A stretch of DNA of 64,000 nt from Lucinisca nassula (Eukaryota > Mollusca > Bivalvia > Lucinida > Lucinidae), in contig OY757026.1 of NCBI GenBank assembly GCA_963580285.1, positions 84,480,651-84,544,650 on the forward strand, given 5' to 3'. Shown piece after piece: positions 22,741 to 33,600 of this stretch (its first letter is position 1; each line of letters begins with the position of its first letter). Below the pieces are notes generated by a model. That model had not been told where the DNA came from. It was given only the letters and a program-made list of their open reading frames with translations, and did no database searches. The translations under genes and the position numbers were made by a program.

Positions 22741-25147
22741 TTGGCAGCAATTATAAGCCGATTCCATCAAGTCACCTTTGCAACATTTAGACACCTTCGG
22801 CATATTGTTGTCCCGCCCAAAACTTTAGGCCCTTATAACTCGAGTGTTTGTATGGCGATTAAGCTGAAATTTTGCATGCTGCTAGTACACCTCAGTGCCT
22901 CGAAGAGTGCAAAATTCCATACTGCTACAACACGTATCTTGCGAGTTATACGCCTTTGAAATTCGAGGAAACTAAACTTTGTGCCTATTTCTCGGGAAGA
23001 CGAATTGAGTTGAAGAGGTGCAGTATGCCGCTTTCAAAAGGCATTGATGTCGCCTGCCATCGTGCAAAAATTCGCGAACACTGGGGCACTAGAAAGTGCC
23101 GAAATAAAGGGCTCATTTTTACATTGAGGTCTACGGGAAAACCGAATAAAACGCCGCGGCGCAGCCTAGAGGGCGATAACAATAGCGGTTTTTTCACCGT
23201 TAGTCCTTCTCAATATAATACACCCTCGGGGCAAATTACAGATCGCTGCGTTCAATAGAGGCCGAGAAAAGTGGCTTAGAAAATTTGATTGAGGTTACCT
23301 GTGGTGGATGCTAAATTCTCATTTTGGTCACTTTAACGTAGACGCATGAAAACGGTGCCAAAACGTGCCCATGCGTGCCAAACAACCTGGGGTAAAATGG
23401 GAGTTGTTTCTGTCAAATAGTTTCGGAGATATAAGGGCCCAAACTTACGGTACTTTGACATTCTAATGGCCATAACACGAAACACAGAGAACGAAGACAA
23501 CTCCCATTTTATCCCAGGACACTTGGGTCAAGGGCGCATCATTTGGCATCAATTATAAGCCGATTCCATCAAGTCACCTTTGCAACATTTAGACACCTTC
23601 GGCATATTGTTGTCCCGCCCAAAACTTTAGGCCCTTATAACTCGAGTGTTTGTATGGCGATTAAGCTGTAATTTTGCATGCTGCTAGTACATCTCAGTGC
23701 CTCGAAGAGTGCAAAATTTCATACTGCTACAGCACGTATCTTGCGAGTTATAAGCCTTTGAAATTCGAGGAAACTAAACTTTGCGCCTATTTCTCGGGAA
23801 GACGAAATGAGTTGAAGAGGTGCAGTATGCCGTTTTCAAAAGGCATTGATGTCGCCTGCCATCGTGCAAAAACTCGCGAACACTGGGGCACTAGAAAGTT
23901 CCGAAATAAAGGGCTCAATTTTACATTGAGGTCTACGGGAAAACCGAATAAAACGCCGCGGCGCAGCCTAGAGGGCGATAACAATAGCGGTTTTTTCACC
24001 GTTAGTCCTTCTCAATATAATACACCCTCGGGGCAAATTACAGATCGCTGCGTTCAATAGAGGCCGAGAAAAGTGGCTTAGAAAATTTGATTGAGGTTAC
24101 CTGTGGTGGATGCTAAATTCTCATTTTGGTCACTTTAACGTAGACGCATGAAAACGGTGCCAAAAACGTGCCCATGCGCGCCAAACAACCTGGGGTAAAA
24201 TGGGAGTTGTTTCTGTCAAATAGTTTCGGAGATATAAGGGCCCAAACTTACGGTACTTTGACCTTCTAAGGGCCATAACTCGAAACACAGAGAACGAAGA
24301 CAACTCCCATTTTATCCCAGGACACTTGGGTCAAGGGCGCATCATTTGGCAGCAATTATAAGCCGATTCCATCAAGTCACCTTTGCAACATTTAGACACC
24401 TTCGGCATATTGTTGTCCCGCCCAAAACTTTAGGCCCTTATAACTCGAGTGTTTGTATGGCGATTAAGCTGAAATTTTGCATGCTGCTAGTACACCTCAG
24501 TGCCTCGAAGAGTGCAAAATTTCATACTGCTACAACACGTATCTTGCGAGTTATAAGCCTTTGAAATTCGAGGAAACTAAACTTTGTGCCTTTTTCTCGG
24601 GAAGACGAAATGAGTTGAAGAGGTGCAGTATGCCGCTTTCAAAAGGCATTGATGTCGCCTGCCATCGTGCAAAAACTCGCGAACACTGGGGCACTAAAAA
24701 GTGCCGAAATAAAGGGTTCAATTTTACATTGAGGTCTACGGGAAAACCGAATAAAACGCCGCGGCGCAGCCTAGAGGGCGATAACAATAGCGGTTTTTTC
24801 ACCGTTAGTCCTTCTCAATATAATACACCCTCGGGGCAAATTACAGATCGCTGCGTTCAATAGAGGCCGAGAAAAGTGGCTTAGAAAATTTGATTGAGGT
24901 TACCTGTGGTGGATGCTAAATTCTCATTTTGGTCACTTTAACGTAGACGCATGAAAACGGTGCCAAAACGTGCCCATGCGCGCCAAACAACCTGGGGTAA
25001 AATGGGAGTTGTTTCTGTCAAATAGTTTCGGAGATATAAGGGCCCAAACTTACGGTACTTTGCCCTTCTAAGGGCCATAACTCGAAACACAGTGAACGAA
25101 GACAACTCCCATTTTATCCCAGGACACTTGGGTCAAGGGCGCATCAT
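22741..25147 (+). repeat. Three single monomers
   Basis: Copies start at 22741, 23543 and 24346. The 22741 copy has ATACGCCTTTG and GACGAATTGAG. The 23543 copy has GCATCAATTATAAG and GGCTCAATTTTAC and is 803 bp because of CAAAAACGTGCC. The 24346 copy shares the AATTTTAC change. GCGCGCCAAAC appears at about 24178 and 24979 and again at 26583. I see no fixed repeat unit across this block. Confidence 0.85.
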
Positions 25148-28100
25148 TTGGCAGCAATTATAAGCCGATTCCATTAAGGCACCTTTGCAACATTTAGACA
25201 CCTTCGGCATATTGTTGTCCCGCCCAAAACTTTAGGCCCTTATAACTCGAGTGTTTGTATGGCGATTAAGCTGAAATTTTGCATGCTGCTAGTACACCTC
25301 AGTGCCTCGAAGAGTGCAAAATTTCATACTGCTACAACAAGTATCTTGCGAGTTATAAGCCTTTGAAATTCGAGGAAACTAAACTTTGTGCCTATTTTTC
25401 GGGAAGACGAAATGAGTTGAAGAGGTGCAGTATGCCGCTTTCAAAAGGCATTGGTGTCGCCTGCCATCGTGCAAAAACTCGCGAACACTGGGGCACTAGA
25501 AAGTGCCGAAATAAAGGGCTCATTTTTACATCGAGGTCGACGGGAAAACCGAATAAAACGCCGCGGCGCAGCCTAGAGGGCGATAACAATAGCGGTTTTT
25601 TCACCGTTAGTCCTTCTCAATATAATACACCCTCGGGGCAAATTACAGATCGCTGCGTTCAATAGAGGCCGAGAAAAGTGGCTTAGAAAATTTGATTGAG
25701 GTAAGCTGTGGTGGATGCTAAATTCTCATTTTGGTCACTTTAACGTAGACGCATGAAAACGGTGCCAAAACGTGCCCATGCGTGCCAAACAACCTGGGGT
25801 AAAATGGGAGTTGTTTCTGTCAAATAGTTTCGGAGATATAAGGGCCCAAACTTACGGTACTTTGACCTTCTAAGGGCCATAACACGAAACACAGAGAACG
25901 AAGACAACTCCCATTTTATCCCAGGACACTTGGGTCAAGGGCGCATCATTTGGCAGCAATTATAAGCCGATTCCATCAAGTCACCTTTGCAACATTTAGA
26001 CACCTTCGGCATATTGTTGTCCCGCCCAAAACTTTAGGCCCTTATAACTCGAGTGTTTGTATGGCGATTAAGCTGAAATTTTGCATGCTGCTAGTACACC
26101 TCAATGCCTCGAAGAGTGCAAAATTTCATACTGCTACAACACGTATCTTGCGAGTTATAAGCCTTTGAAATTCGAGGAAACTAAACTTTGTGCCTATTTC
26201 TCGGGAAGACGAAATGAGTTGAAGAGGTGCAGTATGCCGCTTTCAAAAGGCATTGATGTCGCCTGCCATCGTGCAAAAACTCGCGAACACTGGGGCACTA
26301 GAAAGTGCCGAAATAAAGGGCTCATTTTTACATTGAGGTCTACGGGAAAACCGAATAAAACGCCGCGGCGCAGCCTAGAGGGCGATAACAATAGCGGTTT
26401 TTTCACCGTTAGTCCTTCTCAATATAATACACCCTCGGGGCAAATTACAGATCGCTGCGTTCAATAGAGGCCGAGAAAAGTGGCTTAGAAAATTTGATTG
26501 AGGTTACCTGTGGTGGATGCTAAATTCTCATTTTGGTCACTTTAACGTAGACGCATGAAAACGGTGCCAAAACGTGCCCATGCGCGCCAAACAACCTGGG
26601 GAAAAATGGGAGTTGTTTCTGTCAAATAGTTTCGGAGATATAAGGGCCCAAACTTACGGTACTTTGACCTTCTAAGGGCCATAACTCGAAACACAGAGAA
26701 CGAAGACAACTCCCATTTTATCCCAGGACACTTGGGTCAAGGGCGCATCATTTGGCAGCAATTATAAGCCGATTCCATTAAGGCACCTTTGCAACATTTA
26801 GACACCTTCGGCATATTGTTGTCCCGCCCAAAACTTTAGGCCCTTATAACTCGAGTGTTTGTATGGCGATTAAGCTATAATTTTGCATGCTGCTAGTACA
26901 CCTCAGTGCCTCGAAGAGTGCAAAATTTCATACTGCTACAACACGTATCTTGCGAGTTATAAGCCTTTGAAATTCGAGGAAACTAAACTTTGTGCCTATT
27001 TTTCGGGAAGACGAAATGAGTTGAAGAGGTGCAGTATGCCGCTTTCAAAAGGCATTGGTGTCGCCTGCCATCGTGCAAAAACTCGCGAACACTGGGGCAC
27101 TAGAAAGTGCCGAAATAAAGGGCTCATTTTTACATCGAGGTCGACGGGAAAACCGAATAAAACGCCGCGGCGCAGCCTAGAGGGCGATAACAATAGCGGT
27201 TTTTTCACCGTTAGTCCTTCTCAATATAATACACCCTCGGGGCAAATTACAGATCGCTGCGTTCAATAGAGGCCGAGAATAGTGGCTTAGAAAATTTGAT
27301 TGAGGTAAGCTGTGGTGGATGCTAAATTCTCATTTTGGTCACTTTAACGTAGACGCATGAAAACGGTGCCAAAACGTGCCCATGCGTGCCAAACAACCTG
27401 GGGTAAAATGGGAGTTGTTTCTGTCAAATAGTTTCGGAGATATAAGGGCCCAAACTTACGGTACTTTGACCTTCTAAGGGCCATAACACGAAACACAGAG
27501 AACGAAGACAACTCCCATTTTATCCCAGGACACTTGGGTCAAGGGCGCATCATTTGGCAGCAATTATAAGCCGATTCCATCAAGTCACCTTTGCAACATT
27601 TAGACACCTTCGGCATATTGTTGTCCCGCCCAAAACTTTAGGCCCTTATAACTCGAGTGTTTGTATGGCGATTAAACTGAAATTTTGCATGCTGCTAGTA
27701 CACCTCAGTGCCTCGAAGAGTGCAAAATTTCATACTGCTACAACACGTATCTTGCGAGTTATAAGCCTTTGAAATTCGAGGAAACTAAACTTTGTGCCTA
27801 TTTCTCGGGAAGACGAAATGAGTTGAAGAGGTGCAGTATGCCGCTTTCAAAAGGCATTGATGTCGCCTGCCATCGTGCAAAAACTCGCGAACACTGGGGC
27901 ACTAGAAAGTGCCGAAATAAAGGGGACATTTTTACATTGAGGTCTACGGGAAAACCGAATAAAACGCCGCGGCGCAGCCTAGAGGGCGATAACAATAGCG
28001 GTTTTTTCACCGTTAGTCCTTCTCAATATAATACACCCTCGGGGCAAATTACAGATCGCTGCGTTCAATAGAGGCCGAGAAAAGTGGCTTAGAAAATTTG

Positions 28101-28355
28101 ATTGAGGTAAGCTGTGGTGGATGCTAAATTCTCATTTTGGTCACTTTAACGTAGACGCATGAAAACGGTGCCAAAACGTGCCCATGCGTGCCAAACAACC
28201 TGGGGTAAAATGGGAGTTGTTTCTGTCAAATAGTTTCGGAGATATAAGGGCCCAAACTTACGGTACTTTGACCTTCTAAGGGCCATAACACGAAACACAG
28301 AAAACGAAGACAACTCCCATTTTATCCCAGGACACTTGGGTCAAGGGCGCATCAA
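25148..28355 (+). repeat. Two dimers of ~1604 bp
   Basis: Copies 25148 and 26752 share CCATTAAGGCACC, ATTTTTCGGGAAG, GCATTGGTGTCG and ACATCGAGGTCGACGGG at a spacing of 1604 bp, with a more typical monomer after each (25950, 27554). The dimer tails differ: 25950 ends with GTTACCTG while 27554 ends with GTAAGCTG (about 28107), so exchange has reshuffled the marks. Confidence 0.87.
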
Positions 28356-28401
28356 TTGGCAGCAATTATAAGCCGATTCCATCAAGTCACCTTTGCAACA
28401 T

Positions 28402-28407
28402 TTAGAC
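28402..28407 (+). repeat. Target-site duplication, 5' copy (LINE)
   Basis: TTAGAC on the left is repeated at 29881-29886 on the right; the normal monomer has one copy. The longer match CAACATTTAGAC versus CAACAATTAGAC (one mismatch) might extend it to 12 bp, but the left part of the second copy could equally be the end of the LINE. The interval arithmetic (1473 + 6) fits six bases. Confidence 0.8.
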
Positions 28408-29352
28408 CAAGAGACAAACTGTCACAAACACCTAGGACTTACTTTTTCTAGTTCCTGCAACTGGTCAGATCATGTAAAAATCATTTCTGCAAAGGCCTGG
28501 TCGAGACTAAACCTACTCCGAGCTCTAAAATTCAGAGTAAGTAGAAAATCACTGAGCAAAATGTACATGGCATATGTCCTGCCCCTGCTAGAATATTGTG
28601 ACTCGGTGTGGGACAACTGTCCTGCGGAGACAAAAAAACAGCTTGACGCAATCCATATCGAGGCTGCTCGAATTATAACAGGTGCGACTAAACTATGTAG
28701 CGTAAGCAAACTTCTTACAGATCTTGGATGGGAGACTCTCCAAAACAGGAGAAATAAGCACAAACTCATAATCCTCTTCAAACTTCTTCATGGACTAACT
28801 CCTACCTATCTCTACGATCTCCTACCACCACTCGTGCGAGACACGACCACTTACAATCTTAGAAACTCAAATCATTTCCAGAACTATCGCGCTAATACCA
28901 ACTTGTTTTTAAATTCCTTTTTCCCAGCAACTATCCGTGCATGGAACGATCTCCCTACTGAAGTCAGAGAAGTGCCATCAGTGGCTGCCTTCAAATCACG
29001 TCTGAATAGGGATCTGAATAAGCCTCCTCCGTACTATAACACTGGTACACGCATCGGCCAAATTCTCCAAGCACGACTAAGATTGGGATGCAGCTCCTTA
29101 AACGCAGATCTCTATCGCAAAAATATCGTTCCCAGTCCTACTTGTGCGTGTGGAGATTTTGAAAGTGCGTATCACTTTTTCTTTGTATGCCCTAGGCTGG
29201 CTCATATTCGGAGAAATTGCTTACCAGACACACTCCGAAACTACACGGTAAATGATTTTCTTCATGGCAACGAAAATTTAACGTTCCAGGAAAACGAAAG
29301 TATATTTCTCAAAGTGCAAGAATACATAGTAAAATCCGGCAGATTCTTGTAG
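28408..29352 (+). CDS. LINE ORF2 C-terminal fragment (reverse transcriptase thumb and C-terminal domain)
   Basis: The open frame runs 314 codons from the truncation point to TAG at 29350. Upstream it is open by chance into the satellite (from 28393), which adds five non-LINE codons; there is no true start codon. Numbering from the satellite-derived TTG at 28393, visible blocks typical of non-LTR ORF2 proteins are KHLGLTF (12-18), YVLPLLEYCDSVW (61-73), YNLRN (154-158) and NSFFPATIRAWNDLP (174-188). The C-terminus has a CxC-x7-H-x4-C arrangement (C251, C253, H261, C266), a zinc-knuckle-like motif seen in many invertebrate LINEs. The catalytic palm is missing, so no enzymatic activity is expected. 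No frameshift or internal stop is visible. Clade assignment (CR1, L2 or jockey) is from pattern memory. Confidence 0.88.
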   Translation, partial: QETNCHKHLGLTFSSSCNWSDHVKIISAKAWSRLNLLRALKFRVSRKSLSKMYMAYVLPLLEYCDSVWDNCPAETKKQLDAIHIEAARIITGATKLCSVSKLLTDLGWETLQNRRNKHKLIILFKLLHGLTPTYLYDLLPPLVRDTTTYNLRNSNHFQNYRANTNLFLNSFFPATIRAWNDLPTEVREVPSVAAFKSRLNRDLNKPPPYYNTGTRIGQILQARLRLGCSSLNADLYRKNIVPSPTCACGDFESAYHFFFVCPRLAHIRRNCLPDTLRNYTVNDFLHGNENLTFQENESIFLKVQEYIVKSGRFL

Positions 29353-29379
29353 TCCCTAGATGTAACCATGGATTCGAGT

Positions 29380-29406
29380 GGGGTTATTGGGGGAGGGGGT
29401 CCAGGG
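29380..29406 (+). other. Candidate G-quadruplex in the LINE 3' UTR
   Basis: Four G runs (GGGG, GGGGG, GGGGG, GGG) are separated by loops of 5, 1 and 4 bases, which meets the usual G3+ N1-7 rule on the sense strand. It begins 28 bases after the stop codon. G-rich tracts in 3' UTRs are known in some LINEs, such as primate L1. Folding is not shown here. Confidence 0.7.
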
Positions 29407-29616
29407 AATCAGCCATAGTATTTTCATTTGTCGCAAGAATATTTCACAGCTGTTGAATCTGAGCTCTAGAACTCTAGAATATGCTTGTGTTTTATTACCG
29501 TTTCAAGTTCTTAGCTATTTCTCTTCTGTATTTATAACTGAGCTGCCACTTAATTCGCTAATCAGTTCTAGATATTGTATTCTCATCAAACGTATAAAAT
29601 GAGACGTTCTTGATCA

Positions 29617-29617
29617 T

Positions 29618-29673
<56 letters not shown>

Positions 29674-29675
29674 TC
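29617..29675 (+). repeat. CTTT microsatellite (~59 bp)
   Basis: About 14-15 uninterrupted TTCT/CTTT units followed by one imperfect unit (CCTTCT). The sense strand is pure pyrimidine. It lies inside the LINE 3' UTR and is probably polymorphic in length. Confidence 0.97.
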
Positions 29676-29856
29676 CTTCTATATTTGTTTTTTTTATATT
29701 CATATCACATGTTTACGCTGCATTCCATTAATAGAAGATGTAACTTATTGTCTTTGTCTTCCAGGAGATGACTCAAATTAAGCACTTGTGCTTACTGTCA
29801 AATCCTGTGACATATATGTCTAATATTGTGTATTGTATATGTTTACTGTAAAGTCA

Positions 29857-29862
29857 AATAAA
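29857..29862 (+). terminator. Polyadenylation signal AATAAA of the LINE
   Basis: The canonical AATAAA hexamer lies 18 bases before the element end at 29880, a normal distance for 3' end formation of a LINE transcript. Confidence 0.8.
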
Positions 29863-29880
29863 TACAGTTTAAACCAACAA

Positions 29881-29886
29881 TTAGAC
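29881..29886 (+). repeat. Target-site duplication, 3' copy (LINE)
   Basis: The second copy of TTAGAC, followed without a gap by normal satellite sequence ACCTTCGGC. Confidence 0.8.
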
Positions 29887-30636
29887 ACCTTCGGCATATT
29901 GTTGTCCCGCCCAAAACTTTAGGCCCTTATAACTCGAGTGTTTGTATGGCGATTAAGCTGAAATTTTGCATGCTGCTAGTACACCTCAGTGCCTCGAAGA
30001 GTGCAAAATTTCATACTGCTACAACACGTATCTTGCGAGTTATAAGCCTTTGAAATTCGAGGAAACTAAACTTTGTGCCTATTTCTCGGGAAGACGAAAT
30101 GAGTTGAAGAGGTGCAGTATGCCGCTTTCAAAAGGCATTGATGTCGCCTGCCATCGTGCAAAAACTCGCGAACACTGGGGCCATAGAAAGTGCCGAAATA
30201 AAGGGCTCATTTTTACATTGAGGTCTACGGGAAAACCGAATAAAACGCCGCGGCGCAGCCTAGAGGGCGATAACAATAGCGGTTTTTTCACCGTTAGTCC
30301 TTCTCAATATAATACACCCTCGGGGCAAATTACAGATCGCTGCGTTCAATAGAGGCCGAGAAAAGTGGCTTAGAAAATTTGATTGAGGTAAGCTGTGGTG
30401 GATGCTAAATTCTCATTTTGGTCACTTTAACGTAGACGCATGAAAACGGTGCCAAAACGTGCCCATGCGTGCCAAACAACCTGGGGTAAAATGGGAGTTG
30501 TTTCTGTCAAATAGTTTCGGAGATATAAGGGCCCAAACTTACGGTACTTTGACCTTCTAAGGGCCATAACACGAAACACAGAGAACGAAGACAACTCCCA
30601 TTTTATCCCAGGACACCTGGGTCAAGTGCGCATCAT

Positions 30637-33600
30637 TTGGCAGCAATTATAAGCCGATTCCATCAAGTCACCTTTGCAACATTTAGACACCTTCGGCATA
30701 TTGTTGTCCCGCCCAAAACTTTAGGCCCTTATAACTCGAGTGTTTGTATGGCGATTAAGCTGAAATTTTGCATGCTGCTAGTACACCTCAGTGCCTCGAA
30801 GAGTGCAAAATTTCATACTGCTACAACACGTATCTTGCGAGTTATAAGCCTTTGAAATTCGAGGAAACTAAACTTTGTGCCTATTTCTCGGGAAGACGAA
30901 ATGAGTTGAAGAGGTGCAGTATGCCGCTTTCAAAAGGCATTGATGTCGCCTGCCATCGTGCAAAAACTCGCGAACACTGGGGCACTAGAAAGTGCCGAAA
31001 TAAAGGGCTCATTTTTACATTGAGGTCTACGGGAAAACCGAATAAAACGCCGCGGCGCAGCCTAGAGGGCGATAACAATAGCGGTTTTTTCACCGTTAGT
31101 CCTTCTCAATATAATACACCCTCGGGGCAAATTACAGATCGCTGCGTTCAATAGAGGCCGAGAAAAGTGGCTTAGAAAATTTGATTGAGGTTACCTGTGG
31201 TGGATGCTAAATTCTCATTTTGGTCACTTTAACGTAGACGCATGAAAACGGTGCCAAATCGTGCCCATGCGTGCCAAACAACCTGGGGTAAAAGGGGAGT
31301 TGTTTCTGTCAAATAGTTTCGGAGATATAAGGGCCCAAACTTACGGTACTTTGACCTTCTAAGGGCCATAACTCGAAACACAGAGAACGAAGACAACTCC
31401 CATTTTATCCCAGGACACTTGGGTCAAGGGCGCATCATTTGGCAGCAATTATAAGCCGATTCCATCAAGTCACCTTTGCAACATTTAGACACCTTCGGCA
31501 TATTGTTGTCCCGCCCAAAACTTTAGGCCCTTATAACTCGAGTGTTTGTATGGCGATTAAGCTGAAATTTTGCATGCTGCTAGTACACCTCAGTGCCTCA
31601 AAGAGTGCAATATTTCGTACTGCTACAACACGTATATTTCGAGTTATAAGCCTTTGAAATTCGAGGAAACTAAATTTTGTGCCTATTTCTCGGGAAGACG
31701 AAATGAGTTGAAGAGGTGCAGTATGCCGCTTTCAAAAGGCATTGATGTCGCCTGTCATCGTGCAAAAACTCGCGAACACTGGGGCACTAGAAAGTGCCGA
31801 AATAAAGGGCTCATTTTTACATTGAGGTCTACGGGAAAACCGAATAAAACGCCGCGGCGCAGCCTAGAGGGCGATAACAATAGCGGTTTTTTCACCGTTA
31901 GTCCTTCTCAATATAATACACCCTCGGGGCAAATTACAGATCGCTGCGTTCAATAGAGGCCGAGAAAAGTGGCTTAGAAAATTTGATTGAGGTAAGCTGT
32001 GGTGGATGCTAAATTCTCCATTTTGGTCACTTTAACGTAGACGCATGAAAACGGTGCCAAAACGTGCCCATGCGTGCCAAACAACCTGGGGTGAAATGGG
32101 AGTTGTTTCTGTCAAATAGTTTCAGAGATATAAGGGCCCAAACTTACGGTACTTTGACCTTCTAAGGGCCATAACACGAAACACAGAGAACGAAGACAAC
32201 TCCCATTTTATCCCAGGACACTTGGGTCAAGGGCGCATCATTTGGCAGCAATTATAAGCCGATTCCATCAAGTCACCTTTGCAACATTTAGACACCTTCG
32301 GCATATTGTTGTCCCGCCCAAAACTTTAGGCCCTTATAACTCGAGTGTTTGTATGGCGATTAAGCTGAACTGTTGCATGCTGCTAGTACACCTCAGTGCC
32401 TCGAAGAGTGCAAAATTTCATACTGCTACAACACGTATCTTGCGAGTTATAAGCCTTTGAAATTCGAGGAAACTAAACTTTGTGCCTATTTCTCGGGAAG
32501 ACGAAATGAGTTGAAGAGGTGCAGTATGCCGCTTTCAAAAGGCATTGATGTCGCCTGCCATCGTGCAAAAACTCGCGAACACTGGGGCACTAGAAAGTGC
32601 CGAAATAAAGGGCTCATTTTTACATTGAGGTCTACGGGAAAACCGAATAAAACGCCGCGGCGCAGCCTAGAGGGCGATAACAATAGCGGTTTTTTCACCG
32701 TTAGTCCTTCTCAATATAATACACCCTCGGGGCAAATTACAGATCGCTGCGTTCAATAGAGGCCGAGAAAAGTGGCTTAGAAAATTTGATTGAGGTTACC
32801 TGTGGTGGATGCTAAATTCTCATTTTGGTCACTTTAACGTAGACGCATGAAAACGGTGCCAAAACGTGCCCATGCGTGCCAAACAACCTGGGGTAAAATG
32901 GGAGTTGTTTCTGTCAAATAGTTTCGGAGATATAAGGGCCCAAACTTACGGTACTTTGACCTTCTAAGGGCCCTAACTCGAAACACAGAGAACGAAGACA
33001 ACTCCCATTTTATCCCAGGACACTTGGGTCAAGGGCGCATCATTTGGCAGCAATTATAAGCCGATTCCATCAAGTCACCTTTGCAACATTTAGACACCTT
33101 CGGCATATTGTTGTCCCGCCCAAAACTTTAGGCCCTTATAACTCGAGTGTTTGTATGGCGATTAAGCTGAAATTTTGCATGCTGCTAGTACACCTCAGTG
33201 CCTCGAAGAGTGCAAAATTTCATACTGCTACAACACGTATCTTTCGAGTTATAAGCCTTTGAAATTCGAGGAAACTAAATTTTGTGCCTATTTCTCGGGA
33301 AGACGAAATGAGTTGAAGAGGTGCAGTATGCCGCTTTCAAAAGGCATTGATGTCGCCTGTCATCGTGCAAAAACTCGCGAACACTGGGTCACTAGAAAGT
33401 GCCGAAATAAAGGGCTCATTTTTACATTGAGGTCTACGGGAAAACCGAATAAAACGCCGCGGCGCAGCCTAGAGGGCGATAACAATAGCGGTTTTTTCAC
33501 CGTTAGTCCTTCTCAATATAATACACCCTCGGGGCAAATTACAGATCGCTGCGTTCAATAGAGGCCGAGAAAAGTGGCTTAGAAAATTTGATTGAGGTAA

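Larger units (their letters stand above)
28408..29880 (+). mobile_element. 5'-truncated non-LTR retrotransposon (LINE, CR1/L2/jockey-like)
   Basis: A 1473-bp insertion in the same orientation as the monomer numbering. It holds the C-terminal 314 codons of an ORF2-type protein, then about 530 bp of 3' untranslated sequence with a G-rich tract, a CTTT microsatellite and an AATAAA signal 18 bp before the end. The element lacks the reverse-transcriptase catalytic YADD region and the endonuclease, so it cannot move by itself. Five-prime truncation and a short target duplication are typical of target-primed reverse transcription. The frame is undamaged, so the insertion is probably young. There is no long poly(A) tail; the end reads AACCAACAA, and some CR1/L2-group elements likewise lack one. 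Confidence 0.93.
29353..29880 (+). other. LINE 3' untranslated region
   Basis: This stretch between the ORF2 stop and the element end has no credible gene. A 74-codon open frame within it has no recognisable features. It is AT-rich apart from a G-rich tract just after the stop and contains a CTTT microsatellite at 29617-29675. The last 60 bases are AT-rich and contain the polyadenylation signal. Confidence 0.85.
28356..30636 (+). repeat. Monomer split by the LINE insertion
   Basis: Satellite sequence runs to CATTTAGAC (28407) and resumes at TTAGACACC (29881). The interval to the next junction is 2281 bp, which is 802 + 1473 + 6. The junction motif at the left is mutated (CAATTGGCAGC). The right part has GGCCATAGAAAG (about 30179) instead of GGCACTAGAAAG, which destroys the small hairpin, and a GTAAGCTG tail at about 30388. 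Confidence 0.93.

Noticed and set aside
28470..28781. A 103-codon open frame on the minus strand inside the LINE.
   Set aside because: It is the antisense shadow of a well-supported ORF2 frame and shows no recognisable features.
29378..29602. A 74-codon open frame after the LINE stop.
   Set aside because: It lies in the 3' UTR across the G-rich tract, has no recognisable features and no plausible start context.
30385..30396. A splice donor created by the GAGGTAAGC variant.
   Set aside because: The string fits a donor consensus, but no exon, acceptor or transcript is supported, and the variant behaves as a neutral satellite marker.
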